64,000 nucleotides of DNA from Lathyrus oleraceus (lineage: Eukaryota; Streptophyta; Magnoliopsida; Fabales; Fabaceae), in contig NC_066585.1 of NCBI RefSeq assembly GCF_024323335.1, positions 76,432,109-76,496,108 of the forward strand. Direction: 5' to 3'. The notes beneath the pieces are model-generated. The model worked only from the letters and a program-made list of their open reading frames with translations, ran no database searches and was not told the DNA's origin. A program made the position numbers and the translations under genes. Each line of letters opens with the position of its first letter. Within the stretch, counting starts at the first letter, position 1. Positions 53,888 through 64,000 of the stretch are shown piece by piece.

Positions 53888-55934
53888 TGTCATACCCCAA
53901 AATTTGCCCATTAATATTTCAAGACATTTTTCAAGGCACTCCGACTTGTTCTGCAAGACACTGACCTCAAAGGAACAAAAGCCCAGCTCACAACAGGCCC
54001 AATCCAGAAAATGGCCCAAACTGGCCTGCTCGCTAGGCGAGCAATTCCTTCGCCTAGCGAACACTTCGTTATGACACTCGCCCCAGCGAAGCATCAGATC
54101 CAGTAAAAGCCCAAACTAGCTGGCTCGCTAGGCGAGCAACTCCTTCGCCTAGCGAAGCTTGCGAATAGCAGAATTTCTGGGCTTCATTCTGAGCCCATTA
54201 GGTCATCACAATCACTATAAATAGCCAAGTTTTAGTCATGAAAAGGGAGAGGAGGAAGACAGAGAGAAGGACAGACGGAAACCCTGGCACAGAAACCCTG
54301 GAGGCTACCTTAGAGAGTTCCGAATAAAGAAACCCTGAAGGCCGCTCCTCCGCTCCTCCGCTCCGAAGCTACCACCGCCCAACTCCATCCGATACCAAAA
54401 GTGATCAGTCTCTCCAACATAGCAGCTTAGTTGCAAACAGGTTTGCGCATCACTGTTGTTTTATGCTTTTAATCGGTAATCTCTATATACATAAAGCATC
54501 ATGATTGAAGTTTCGAATATGTAATTTGATTTCACATGCGAATTTAAATATGCTTGAATATCATGAATGTTTGTCCATGCTATCCCTGTAATCAAATGCC
54601 ATAAAAGTTCAGGTTTTCGGAGGTCATGCTGCTGTCAAACTCCAAACCCGTGGCCGCTCGCTAGCACATCGCTAAGCGAGCCTGTAGCGAGCATTCGCTG
54701 AGCCTTCGCTAGGCGAAGCAGAGGCGAACGGGACAGTGGCTGCTTTGTTTCTTTTCTATTCTGCCTTATGTCTATCTAACCAAGATTTATTATAATTCTG
54801 CATCATTTGGCCTGAGATTCTGACTGTTGTATTGTAGTGCAATTTTCAATTGTACTTTACTTTGATGCTCTAACCCGTGTGTTGAATTGTGCAAAGGTTT
54901 ACATATTCCCGAGGAAACGGCCGGCTAGGTATCCCACTTTATGTGTGGGAGATCCTTATGGAGATTCACCCTGGATTACTCAATTGATTTTAATGTATTC
55001 ATTTCATGGCGAAGATCCACCCTAATGGCTTAATTGATCTTAATGTATTGATTTTAATATGGACCTAATTACCTACTTGATTACGGTTACCTAATTAATT
55101 GTAAAACCTTGCCTTTGAATAAGTGATCTCGGACCTCTCTTTGTTACCCTACGATTACGGTATTATGGCCATGTCCCGCGAATATGGGGATACACTTAGC
55201 AAAGACCCTTCGGTTAAATCATCATAGTCCCTCGAATGTTGCCTTTGTCCCTCGATGACCCTTCGGTGTAGCCTACGGTTAAATGATGATAGTCCCTTCG
55301 AATGCTAAGGTATCCTCACAACTGTTGCCTTCGATGACCAATCAATGACCCTTCGATGACCCTTCTACATCCAAAGGATAAAACTACTTACTTCTCAATA
55401 TTAAGGACAGTTTTACCCTCATAAGGATAGGAAATGCCCGGAAAGACCTCGGACAGGTAAAACCCTTAATTGCTCATTCATAACCTAAAATACTTTTCAC
55501 ACCTTACACCTTTCCAAACCTCCATTAGAAAATCACCGCTTGGCATACATTCGCACTAGAATCATTGTCGAGTTATATTTTTCTAAACTATTTTCAAAAC
55601 TAAACGAGATAACCAATTTGCATACATTCATTCAAGAATCATTACAAAGTTAAATTCTCCTTTTCAAAACATTCCCTACACATTTCTCAACCACTTTGTC
55701 AAACTAGAAAAACATAAATGATTGAGCAATTAAGAGCCCATGGATAACCATGGATACAAAGGGTGCTAATACCTTCCCTTTGTATAATGTACCTCCCGAA
55801 CCTAAGAATCTAAATTAAGGTCTTTCCTGTTCTTTTCCACCTTTCCTTATTGGATAAAAGAAAAGTCGGTGGCGACTCTTGCTAACCGCGACATTGCGGT
55901 TAAAAAACACAAAAAGTCAGTTCACCGTATGACA
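53888..55934 (+). repeat. 3' LTR of the Tat element
   Basis: 2047 bp. It differs from the 5' LTR by about 19 substitutions and an extra CTCCTCCG-like 8-9-bp copy near 54350. Confidence 0.93.
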
Positions 55935-56267
55935 GTCACATACACTTGAGTGGGCTTTTTAGCTTGCAGCCCACACAAGTGGTTATATAAATAGAACCCT
56001 TGTGTAGAAGCATTTGTGAAGTTGCAATTTCGTTTCTCTCTCTCTCACACACTCAAAGCCTTCATTCGTAACAGCTAGCACTAAGATTGAAGGAATCCGT
56101 TCGTGTGGACTGAGTAGAGGCGTTGTCATCGTTCAATGTTCATGATCGCCCCGTAGATCTGCATCAAAGGTAACAATTCTATCACTGATCATGCTCATTC
56201 GTAAGGATCACTAAAGGATAAATTTTAAATTCCGCTGTATTTTGGATCGCCCTTCTCCTTCATCAAG

Positions 56268-57990
56268 GTTTCCAAAGATTATTTTCTAGTTGTGGCTACC
56301 CTAATCCCTTCACCTAACTCTTTGCATGTCTCCTTAAGCTCAGCAATTGCTCCAACTTTTGAGGTTGGCCTCTTCATGGCAGATGTCATGACAATTTCCT
56401 CGACATGATTACCTTCAAAAAGCTTGTAGTGCACAGACAGAGCTGGTTTTATCCTACTAGGTAAATCATTTGAGCACAGAATACCAGGATGTTGGTTCAA
56501 GATAATTCCACAAATCATAAAGGGAAAAGCAATTGGCAGCTTAACTGCATTAGTAGTTGCATGTTTGATGATTTGATCAAACATAAACCTACCATAGTCA
56601 AATTTCACTTTTGTCCCAACAGCAAAAATAAACCTCCCAAGAGTATTAGCAATGGTGGAGATATGGTTGGTAGGGACCCAGTTAGCAGCTCCTATTTTAT
56701 GCAGGATAGCATACTTGGTAGTCAACTTCCCAGCAGGAAAATGCTTTCTAAAAGGCCAAGCTTTCACCTGCTTAGTTGTAATCTCCCTACAGACCTAATT
56801 GTCTGTAACCTCTAATTCTCCTGCACCCTCATTATTCCTGCCTAGAAAATTATTAATAACAGTAGGAGAGAATGTTATACACTTACACCTCACATACACC
56901 TTGCAGAACTCCTTGTTGTTCTTGTCAAAAATATTCTCAGGAATATTAATAATAAATTCCTTGACTAAACCTTCGTAGCATTGAGAGAGCCCGACAACAG
57001 TCTTCAAAAGCCCAGCAGCTTGTATCAGGTCCATGACCTCTTTGACATCAGCAGCATCTTTTCCCAATTCCCTTTCCACATCTACCCTTCTCTGAATCAC
57101 AAATTTCCACTTAGCAACTCAATCCTCAAGATGGAAGGAGATGTTATCCAAATGAACAACAAGTACTTTAACAGGAGACTTCCTAACATTAGTTTTCTTC
57201 GTAGGCGAGATGTCAGGGACATCTTCCTCAACATCCTCTTTAGGCTCAAAATCATCTATGACCTTCCTCTTCTTTATTTCAACCTTGCTCCATGGTTTGG
57301 AGGGACCAATACCAGCAATCTTCTTAGCTTTTCTAGCTGACATAAGTTCAGCCACAGATTTTCCTTTGCGAGTCTTCATGCGTTTAGCCACACTTGGCTT
57401 TATGTGATGAATCAAGCTTTCCTCTTGATCATCGGAGCTACCATCCTCTAGATCAATCACAATATTTGCATCATCATGCTTCTCAGAGTGGGAAGCATTA
57501 GCAGTGTTAGAGGCCACAAATTTCCCTTTTTCAGACACGGTTTGCCCTAGAGAGCGCAACCCTTCAGCAGCCAAGTCCTTTTCAGAACTGGAGGAATCAT
57601 CACCCTTACCATTAGGTTGTTCAACCTCAGGAGAGGGATACATTCGAGCAAGGGGAGTAGAAACTCCCTTCAAAGAGTGGCCTTCATTAAGAATTCTAGT
57701 AACTAGGCCTCTTATAACATGATCAATATAGTGTGTTCCTTCCTTAGAATTAGTGACAGGAGTTGAACCTGACGGAATACTATAAGGATTACCTTGATTG
57801 GAACATGTAGAAGCGGAGGCATCAATGGAGATGGGTTGGTTCAAATCAATGTCCGCGCCGGGAATAACAAAGAAAGGAGCAACATCCAGAATCTCATCAT
57901 CAGGGACGCCCATGGGAGGAACACTAACCTTTGGAGTAGACTTAGTATTTTTAGAAGCAGATGTATCTTGATGTTGTGATATTTTGGAGT
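56268..57990 (-). pseudogene. SIRE env-like gene (minus strand), main part
   Basis: Read from 57990 leftward. The likely start codon is now ATA (ATATCACAACATC), followed by SQHQDTSASKNTKS. A long low-complexity, acidic and Lys-rich part with KRMKTRKGKSVAELMSARK and KPWSKVEIKKRKVIDDFEPKE follows. A stop near 57119 is followed by the conserved domain: MDLIQAAGLLKTVVGLSQCYE, LVKEFIINIPENIF, KVYVRCKCITFSPTVINNFLGR. A stop near 56797 comes next, then MKAWPFRKHFPAGKLTTKYAILHKIG, WVPTNHISTIANTLGRFIFAVGT and VKLPIAFPFMICGIILNQHPGIL. The gene is cut at 56268 by the solo LTR and ends at 33236. The shared LVKEF...ITFSPTVIN motif ties it to the Athila ORF. Confidence 0.75.
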
Positions 57991-58270
57991 TTTTCTGGAA
58001 AAAGTACGGTTGCCCTAGCAGAGGTTTGTGGAGAAAGAAAAGGAAGATGGAAGAGTTGGGGTAGGTAATGGGGTTATGGGGGTAGCGTGTGAAGATGGAA
58101 TAGATGGTATTTCCAATACAAGGTGATGATTTACCATAATGGGGGCACTTTATTTTAGGAAAATAGACAACAATTTGATTACTTTTTCCACTCCATATTA
58201 ATTGCTGCAACTTTTCATAAATGCAAATCCCTAATTTCCCTCTCAGGAATTCAAATTGACTTGCATCCAA

Positions 58271-59770
58271 GGTCTTTATAAAAATATCAGCTAACTACAT
58301 CTCAATAGCAGCATGCTCTAAGGCTACAGTCTTATCCTCTACAAGTTCTCTAATAAAATAGTGACGGATATCAATATGTTTGATCTTGCTGTGCTGAATA
58401 GGGTTCTTTGAGATGTTTATAGCACTTAGGTTGTCACAGTACAATGTCATGACATCTTGTGTTACATTGTATTCAGTTAACATTTGTTTCATCCACACCA
58501 GTTGAGAACAACTACTTCCAGCTGCTATGTATTCAACTTTAGCAGTAGACAGAAAAACACAATTTTGCTTCTTACTAAACCATGATATTAGATTGTTCCC
58601 CAAAAAGAAACATCCTCCTGATGTGCTTTTCCTATCATCAGCACTTCCAGCCCAATCAGCATCACAATAGCCAGACAACACATAGTTAGATCCATGAGTG
58701 TATAGCATCCCATAGTCACAAGTGCCATTGACATATTTCAGGATCCTTTTCACTTGGTTTATATGGCTCACTTTTGGTTCAGCTTTATATCTAGCACATA
58801 CAGCTACAACAAAAGCAATGTCAGGTCTGCTTGCTGTAAGATATAGAAGACTCCCTATCATGCTTCTGTAGAGACTTTGATCCACACTGACACCATTTTC
58901 ATCTTTAGACAACTTCAGATGAGTATGAGCAGGTGTCCTCTTGTGGCTTGTATTCTCCATGCCAAACTTCTTAACAATATTTTTGGCATATTTACTTTGA
59001 GATAGAAAGATAGAATCTTCCATCTGCTTGACTCGCAGGCCAAGAAAATAGGTTAGTTCTTCAACAAGACTCATTTCAAATTTAGACTGCATTTGTTCAA
59101 CAAAATGTTGAAGCATCTTACTTGACATCCCACCAACCACAATATCATCCACATAGATTTGAGTAATCATGAGCTTTCCTCCTTCATCTTTGACAAATAA
59201 AGTCTTATCAATGCCTCCCTTTTTGTATCCATTGTCAATGAGAAACACTGTGAGTCTCTCATACCAAGCTCTAGGATCTTATTTCAACCCATAAAAAGCT
59301 TTCCTCAACTTATACACATGCTTTGGAAGATTTGGATCTGTGAATCCCTTTGGTTGTTCAACATATACTTCCTCATTCAAGTAGCCATTTAAAAAGGCAC
59401 TTTTCACATCCATTTGGAACAGTTTAAACTTCATAATACATGCCACTCCTAGCAATAATTTAATGGACTCCAGGAGAGCTACAAGTGCAAATGTTTCATC
59501 AAGGTCAACTTCTTCAACTTGAGTGTATCCTTGAGCTACTAATCTTGCTTTATTCCTAGTAACCACACCTTTTTCATCAGATTTATTCTTGTATACCCAC
59601 TTTGTTCCAATAACATTTATTCCTTCAGGTCTTGGAACCAATACCCATACTTCATTTCTCTTGAATTGGCCTAACTCTTCCTGCATGGCATTGATCCAGA
59701 ATCCATTAGTTAAAGCTTCTTTAACATTCTTAGGCTCAATCTTTGACACAAAACAGGCATGTGAGATCAC
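58271..59770 (-). pseudogene. SIRE reverse transcriptase and RNase H (minus strand)
   Basis: 59770-59279: RT start with KWVYKNKSDEKG, RNKARLVAQGYTQVE, MDVKSAFLNGYLNEEVYVEQPKGF and AFYGLK, then a stop at 59279-59281. 59248-58295: YVDDIVVGGMS (catalytic Asp pair), FLGLRVKQ, SKYAKNIVKKFGM, MIGSLLYLTASRPDI, CDADWAGSADDRKSTSGGCFFLG, LISWFSKKQN and YCDNLSAINISKNPI. A stop at 58292-58294 precedes LADIFIKTLDASQFEFLRGKLGI, the normal pol end. Domain order and motifs are Sirevirus-like. Two stops within nearly 1.5 kb fit a moderate age. Confidence 0.88.
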
Positions 59771-59791
59771 TTACCTTGATCTAGTGGTGAC

Positions 59792-60972
59792 TCATTTATT
59801 TAGATCTCCTATAATGAGATCTTTAGGACGATCCTTCTGAATTCTGATAGAGGGTCCCTTGTTTACTTGATCAGCTTCAAGTTCAGCTTGAGTAGACTCA
59901 CTCTCACTACTTTTATCAGAAGGTTCAACTGGGGCATCATTCAGAAATGTTTCAACATCGTCTGTGACATCAGTCTCTTGATCATCAACAAAAATATTAA
60001 TAGATTTCATCATAACTTTAGTTCTGGAATTAAAGACTCTAAAGGCTCTACTGTTTGTTGAGTAGCCCAGAAATATTCCTTCATCACTCTTGGGGTCCAT
60101 TTTCCTTCTTTGTTCACGATCAGCCAAGATATAGCATTTACTACCAAATACATAGAAGTATTTGACAGTAGGTCTTCTTCCCTTCCAGACTTCATATAAA
60201 GTGGTAGAGGTCCATTTTCTCAAGGTTACTCTGTTGTGAACATAGCAAGCAATGCTCATAGCTTCAGCCCAAAAGTGGTAAGGTAACTTCTTAGCATGAA
60301 TTATAGCTCTAGCAGATTCTTGGAGAGTTCTATTTTTCCTTTCCAACGCACCATTTTGCTGAGGGATAATGGGAGAAGAGAATTCATGTCAAATCCCTTC
60401 AGATGAGCAGAAATCAGCAAATTTACTGTTTTCAAATTCTTTCGCATGATCACTTCTGATTCTGATAACATGATTCTCTCTTTCTCTTTGAAGTCTTTGG
60501 TAAATGTCTTTGAACACATCAAACACATCAATTTTTCCCTTATAAAATTCACCCAGGTCTATCTAGAGAAGTCATCCACCACAACATAAGCATACCTTTT
60601 TCCACCAAGACTTTCCACCTGCATAGGTCCCATCAAGTCCATGTGGAGAAGTTCCAGCACTTTAGATGTGGTGTCATGTTTGATCTTCTGATGTGACATC
60701 TTTGTCTGCTTTCCAATCTGACATTCACCACATACTCTTCCTTCTTCAATCTTTAATTTTGGGATTCCTCTGACAGCTTCAACATATATGATCATATTCA
60801 TCCCTTTAAGATGCAGATGACCCCGTTTTTTATGCCATAGTTTCACTTCTTCTTCTTTAGCTAGAGCATATATTGATGAATAGCTAGTTTCTTGAGGAAT
60901 CCACATGTAGCAGTTGTCCTTAGATCTGACTCCTCTCATGATCACTTCATATTTTGCATAGTAACCAAACAT
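59792..60972 (-). pseudogene. SIRE integrase (minus strand)
   Basis: 60972-60559: GAG-pre-integrase with LWHKKRGHLHLKGM, the zinc finger (CGECQIGKQTKMSHQ) and HMDLMGPMQVESLGGKRYAYVVVDDFSR, ending at a stop within the core. 60552-60347: the core continues in other frames (RSDHAKEFEN is decayed). 60346-59792: ERKNRTLQESARAIIHAKKLPYHFWAEA, YEVWKGRRPTVKYFYVFGSKCYI, MDPKSDEGIFLGYSTNSRAFRVFN, then an acidic linker. At least two frame breaks. Confidence 0.85.
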
Positions 60973-61001
60973 TCAGTTTTTGTGAAGTTCACATTGAGAC
61001 C

Positions 61002-61487
61002 TTAATCACATAGTTGACTGATGTTGTTCAGGTTTGCAGTCAATCCTTTGACAAGCAACACATTATCAAGGTTAGGAACTCCAAAGAAGTTTAGCTTTCC
61101 AATCCCCTTGATTTCACACTTTGCTCCATCACCAAAAGTTACATAGCTGGTGACATGATATTGAAGGTCAACCAACATATTTTTGCTTCCAGTCATGTGT
61201 CTGGAGCATCCACTGTTAAAGTACCAATCTTCTTTGGCTGAGACTCTGAAGGAAGTGTGAGCTATCAAGTTAGTAGCACCAACCCTAGGAGCCCACTGTT
61301 TTCTGTTAGAAGAGATGTGTTGTTTGAGTCTAGGTTGATGAGTAGGACTGGGATAACCATACAACCTAGAGCAGAATGGTTTTATGTGACCAAATTTCCC
61401 ACAGTAATGACATCTCCATCTTTGGTATTTTCCTTTTGAGTGCTTATGTTGTCTTCCCTTGTGATGTTGAGACACCTGATGTGACAT
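61002..61487 (-). pseudogene. SIRE zinc knuckle and protease (minus strand)
   Basis: After a His/Lys-rich start comes CHYCGKFGHIKPFC (CX2CX4HX4C), then the protease: DWYFNSGCSRHMTG, where the catalytic Asp of the usual DSG is Asn, so the enzyme is inactive. The flap-like part FGDGAKCEIKGIGKL and LLVKGLTANLNNISQLCD follow, then a stop. Confidence 0.85.
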
Positions 61488-61489
61488 AT

Positions 61490-62920
61490 TTAGTTTGCTA
61501 TCAGAGGGACTACAATCAGGATAAGATTAATTGAACCCAAGCCAGTCATGTCTCTTGTCATCTTTCCAGCCTGAAGGATTTTGTCTAAGGTGTCAGATCC
61601 ACTATTTAGCATTCTGACAGACTTAGTCATCTCATCCAGTTTGGAATTCAGGAACAAGGCTTCAATCTTCAAATTAGAAATAGTTTCTAAGTGTTATGTC
61701 TTCTCAGCCTCTAGTTGGGTTATTAGTTTCTTCTGATTCTCCACTTATTGACACACTTCTTCACTTCTGAAACACAACTTCCTGTAAGAAGTAGCTAATT
61801 CATTAAAGGTTAATTCATCATCACTGGAATCTTCATCAGGATCACATCTCCCAATCAAGGCAATCACAATATTGGCAGATTCTCCTTCTGTTTCACTTTC
61901 AGAGTTATCATCAGACCAAGTAGCAGCAAGACTTTTCTTTTGTTTCTTGAGATAGGTCCCACATTCAGCTCTAATGTGACCATACCCTTCACATTCATGG
62001 CACTGAATTCCTTTGCTCTATTTGAATTTTTCTTCAGATCTTGTTCTTCTTCCAGCATCATTGAACCTACTGATGTCAAGTGAGTTGTTCTTGACATTAG
62101 ACTTTGACTTCACATCCATCCTCTTCAGGATTTTGTTGAATTGTCTTCCAAGTAGCACTAAGTCATTTGACATACCTTCATCAGTATCCTGACTACTTTC
62201 TTCCTTTTTATCTTCAATGTTGGACACAAAGGCTATGCTTTTGAATTTCTTTTCAGATCCATCACTCATTCCCAACTCGAATGTTTGGAGGGATCTAATT
62301 AGCTCATCCACTCTCATCTTGCAGATATCTTGAGATTCTTCTATGGTTGTCACTTTCATGGCAAATCTTTGGGGAAGTGACATGAGAATTTACCTCACAA
62401 GCTTTTCATCTGACATCTTCTTACCCGGGGCACTTGAGGAGTTAGCAATCTCAAGAATATTCATATGGAAATCATGAATTCTCTCATCTTCTTTCATCCT
62501 CAAATTTTCAAACTTGGTAGTAAGCAGCTGCAATCTAGACATCTTCACTCTAGAGGTACCTTCATGAGTGGTTTTGAGAATATCCCAGGCATCTTTAGTC
62601 ACCTCACAATTGTTCACCAATCTGAAGATATTCTTATCAATCCCATTGAATATATCATTCAATGCTTTAGAGTTTCCAAGAACTAGTTCATCCTCCTCCT
62701 TGGTTCATTCTTCCTCAGGCTTCTTATCAGTTGTAACTTTTCCATCCTCAATAATGAAAGGATGTTCCCAGCCTGTTAGAACAACTTTCCAAGCCTTATT
62801 GTCCAAAGATTTTAAGAAGGCTACCATATGAGGTTTCCAGTAATCATAGTTAGATCCATCCAGAATTGTTAGTCTATTTATAGATCCTCCATCTCTGTCC
62901 ATAGTACCAGAAAGTAACAT
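61490..62920 (-). pseudogene. SIRE gag (minus strand)
   Basis: Starts near 62902 (MDRDGGSINRL) or 62920. Readable blocks are LDGSNYDYWKPHMVAFLKSLD, WDILKTTHEGTSRVKMSRLQLL, KFENLRMKEDERIHDFHMNILEIANSS and MSLPQRFAMKVTTIEES (copia gag/UBN2 type). Then CHECEGYGHIRAEC (zinc knuckle, 61961-62002) and a long acidic and coiled-coil tail to LDEMTKSVRMLNSGSDTL. Stops at about 62702, 62387 and 62015 and frameshifts break it. The length and the coiled-coil tail are typical of Sirevirus gag. Confidence 0.82.
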
Positions 62921-62951
62921 CCCAAGATCTCACCCAGAACCAGAGCAGGAT

Positions 62952-62967
62952 GCCTGCTCTGATACCA
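62952..62967 (-). other. Primer-binding site of the minus-strand SIRE element
   Basis: On the minus strand TGGTATCAGAGCAGGC, iMet-type, 2 bp from the LTR end. Confidence 0.88.
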
Positions 62968-62969
62968 AT

Positions 62970-63938
62970 TAAAATTCTTGTATTAGATATGAGATGTCGA
63001 AGGTAATGTCACGACACTAATATCTGAACAACAAGCGAAATATGAACAGAATAAAAATCAGGAAGCAATTGAAAAATGACACAAGCAATTGTTAACCCAG
63101 TTCGTTGCAAACACACCTATGTCTAGGGGCTACCAAGCCAGGAAGGAAATCCACTAAACATAATTAGTTTAAAGACTCTCAGCAAACAACTTCAAGTTAC
63201 AGTCTTTTCACCTAATCTCTACCCGTGTGATTTCCATCTAAGAACTCTTAGACATGAGACCCTACTCACTCCCTCTCAATCACAGCAGTGATAATAGAAC
63301 AAATACCAAAAAGAATGAAGACACACTTCAAGGACACACACTTGATCTTGCTTAAAAGCTTCAATCAAGTAAACAAATACACTCGTACTTCAAAGCTTAT
63401 AGTGGATAAATTACAACTCAAATACTCAGTCCAATTCACACATCAACAAGATGGATGAATGGCTCACAATTCACAAACTCACAAAAGACTAAAACCTTAA
63501 TCCTCACTCACTTCACGTTCGTGTTTTTCTGTATCTAAAACAGGGTTTACATGGTCTTTAAATAGAAGCTTTCTAAATGGGCCTTGGCAGCATGAAACCC
63601 GAATTCTATTTATTGCGTATTTCCTAAGAAATAGCAGCGAATCATTCCTTTTTGGGAAAGAGAATATTCCGGTGTTAAATAGAATTACTCCTTGAATAAT
63701 GCATGCAATCTCCACATAAGCACACAATGACTTGCATGAAAAGCACAACAACATAACATTCAGACTGAATGTTCTGTATGCACATGTCGTAACATCGGGT
63801 CTGACATCTTGAATAAATCCTACACAACCATATCAAACAACCTGCAGAATGCTGATATCCCATGTCAAGACTACAAGCGTGACATCTTGTGATAACACTA
63901 TGTTTTATCAAAATTGATGCCAATTCATAGAACTAACA
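62970..63938 (-). repeat. 5' LTR of the minus-strand SIRE element
   Basis: 969 bp; minus-strand start TGTTAGTTCTATG. Pairs with 31638-32606 with about 45 differences and no net length change. Confidence 0.88.
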
Positions 63939-63943
63939 TGTAA

Positions 63944-64000
63944 TTTTTTAATGACCTCTATTTTTGCTTGATCAACCTCGATACCTTTCAATGATATTTT
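63944..64000 (-). pseudogene. Athila pol relic continuing off the window
   Basis: On the minus strand this reads SLKGIEVDQAKIEVIKKL, matching EGLEVDKAKVEVIEKL of the young Athila and running straight into the piece at 31500-31637. It marks the oldest host layer. Confidence 0.72.

Larger units (their letters stand above)
34418..55934 (+). mobile_element. Tat/Ogre-lineage Ty3/gypsy element, internally deleted
   Basis: LTRs of 2039 bp (34418-36456) and 2047 bp (53888-55934) have TGTCATACCCC and CGTATGACA ends. The target duplication is GTCAC (34413-34417 and 55935-55939). The primer site is tRNA-Arg-like, and a polypurine-like AACAGGGGCAGC precedes the 3' LTR. About 19 substitutions plus one 8-9-bp indel separate the LTRs (0.9%). 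Without the nested Athila it is about 10 kb. Only pieces of gag and pol remain: protease and the RT catalytic core are missing, so it must have moved using proteins from other copies. Confidence 0.92.
33414..56262 (+). mobile_element. Solo LTR (about 1.33 kb) split by the Tat element
   Basis: The LTR pieces are 33414-34417 and 55940-56262, starting TGTTGATGTAAGCC and ending CTCCTTCA. It is flanked by TCAAG on both sides (33409-33413 and 56263-56267), so a single LTR with target duplication remains after LTR-LTR recombination. It has a TATA box (TATATAA at 55984), a pyrimidine-rich leader and a 37-bp triplication with dyads. It sits in the SIRE env-like gene. No coding sequence of its own is left; a Ty1/copia origin is likely but not proven. 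Confidence 0.82.
31638..63938 (-). mobile_element. Minus-strand SIRE-type Ty1/copia element, expanded to 32 kb by nested insertions
   Basis: In element orientation: 5' LTR 63938-62970, iMet primer site 62967-62952, gag, protease, integrase, RT/RNase H, env-like gene, polypurine tract (about 32619-32607) and 3' LTR 32606-31638. Both LTRs are 969 bp and differ at about 45 sites (4.6%). Flanks GGTAG and TGTAA match at three of five bases, consistent with a decayed target duplication. Both flanks are Athila pol in register. All genes carry stops or frameshifts. The family differs from the plus-strand SIRE (different LTR). Confidence 0.88.

Overview
This is a plant nuclear window made almost entirely of nested LTR retrotransposons. 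I found no host protein gene, rRNA, tRNA or CRISPR array. Ogre/Tat-type LTRs, Athila, Tekay-type chromovirus and Sirevirus (SIRE) elements occur together, with the Tat tRNA-Arg-type primer site and AT-rich spacers. This points to a large-genome legume, probably tribe Fabeae (pea, vetch, lentil or Lathyrus). The family assignments are secure; the species is inference.

Left block (1-18318). A plus-strand SIRE-type Ty1/copia element is cut twice. Its reverse transcriptase is interrupted at 3414/3415 by the end of an Ogre-type LTR that runs in from outside the window. Its env-like gene is interrupted by a complete Tekay-type chromovirus (6031-14619, two 2026-bp LTRs, 5-bp target-site duplication CTTTT). 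The SIRE 3' LTR closes the block at 16946-18318.

Middle block (18319-31637). An AT-rich spacer with a likely hAT-type MITE is followed by a complete but decayed Ty1/copia element (21815-27312). After that comes a minus-strand Athila pol relic (27555-28655, resuming about 31500-31637), itself interrupted by AT-rich DNA that looks like an old LTR.

Right block (31638-64000). This is a Russian-doll nest. The minus-strand Athila relic holds a minus-strand SIRE element (31638-63938). That holds a solo LTR (33414-56262, target duplication TCAAG). That holds a Tat-type element (34418-55934, duplication GTCAC). That holds a nearly pristine Athila (36929-48462, duplication GAGAT). Mismatches I counted by eye between paired LTRs fall with nesting depth: about 45/969 for SIRE, 19/2039 for Tat and 2/1165 for Athila. 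The order of insertion is therefore supported in two independent ways. Tekay has about 13/2026.

The strongest unexplained signal is a class of short CpG-containing dyads, usually two self-complementary arms around a 3-bp spacer. They are clustered or repeated in the LTRs of unrelated families. The motif is TTCGC-GCC-GCGAA in Athila, always paired at 18-19 bp and also present inside pol and the UTR. In Tat it is TTCGC-CTA-GCGAA / CTCGC-TAG-GCGAG, paired at 20 bp upstream of the TATA box. The solo LTR has ACCGTA-ATG-TACGGT-type dyads in an exact 37-bp triplication. The SIRE 3' LTR has one ATGACGT-GCA-ACGTCAT. The Tekay LTR carries about a dozen spacer-less ATACGCGTAT sites. Other points of interest are in-frame TAG codons in the gag-to-pol region of the two youngest elements, a coding-deleted but recently mobile Tat element, a 143-bp tandem array in the Tat 3' region, and an env-like domain shared between copia and gypsy elements.
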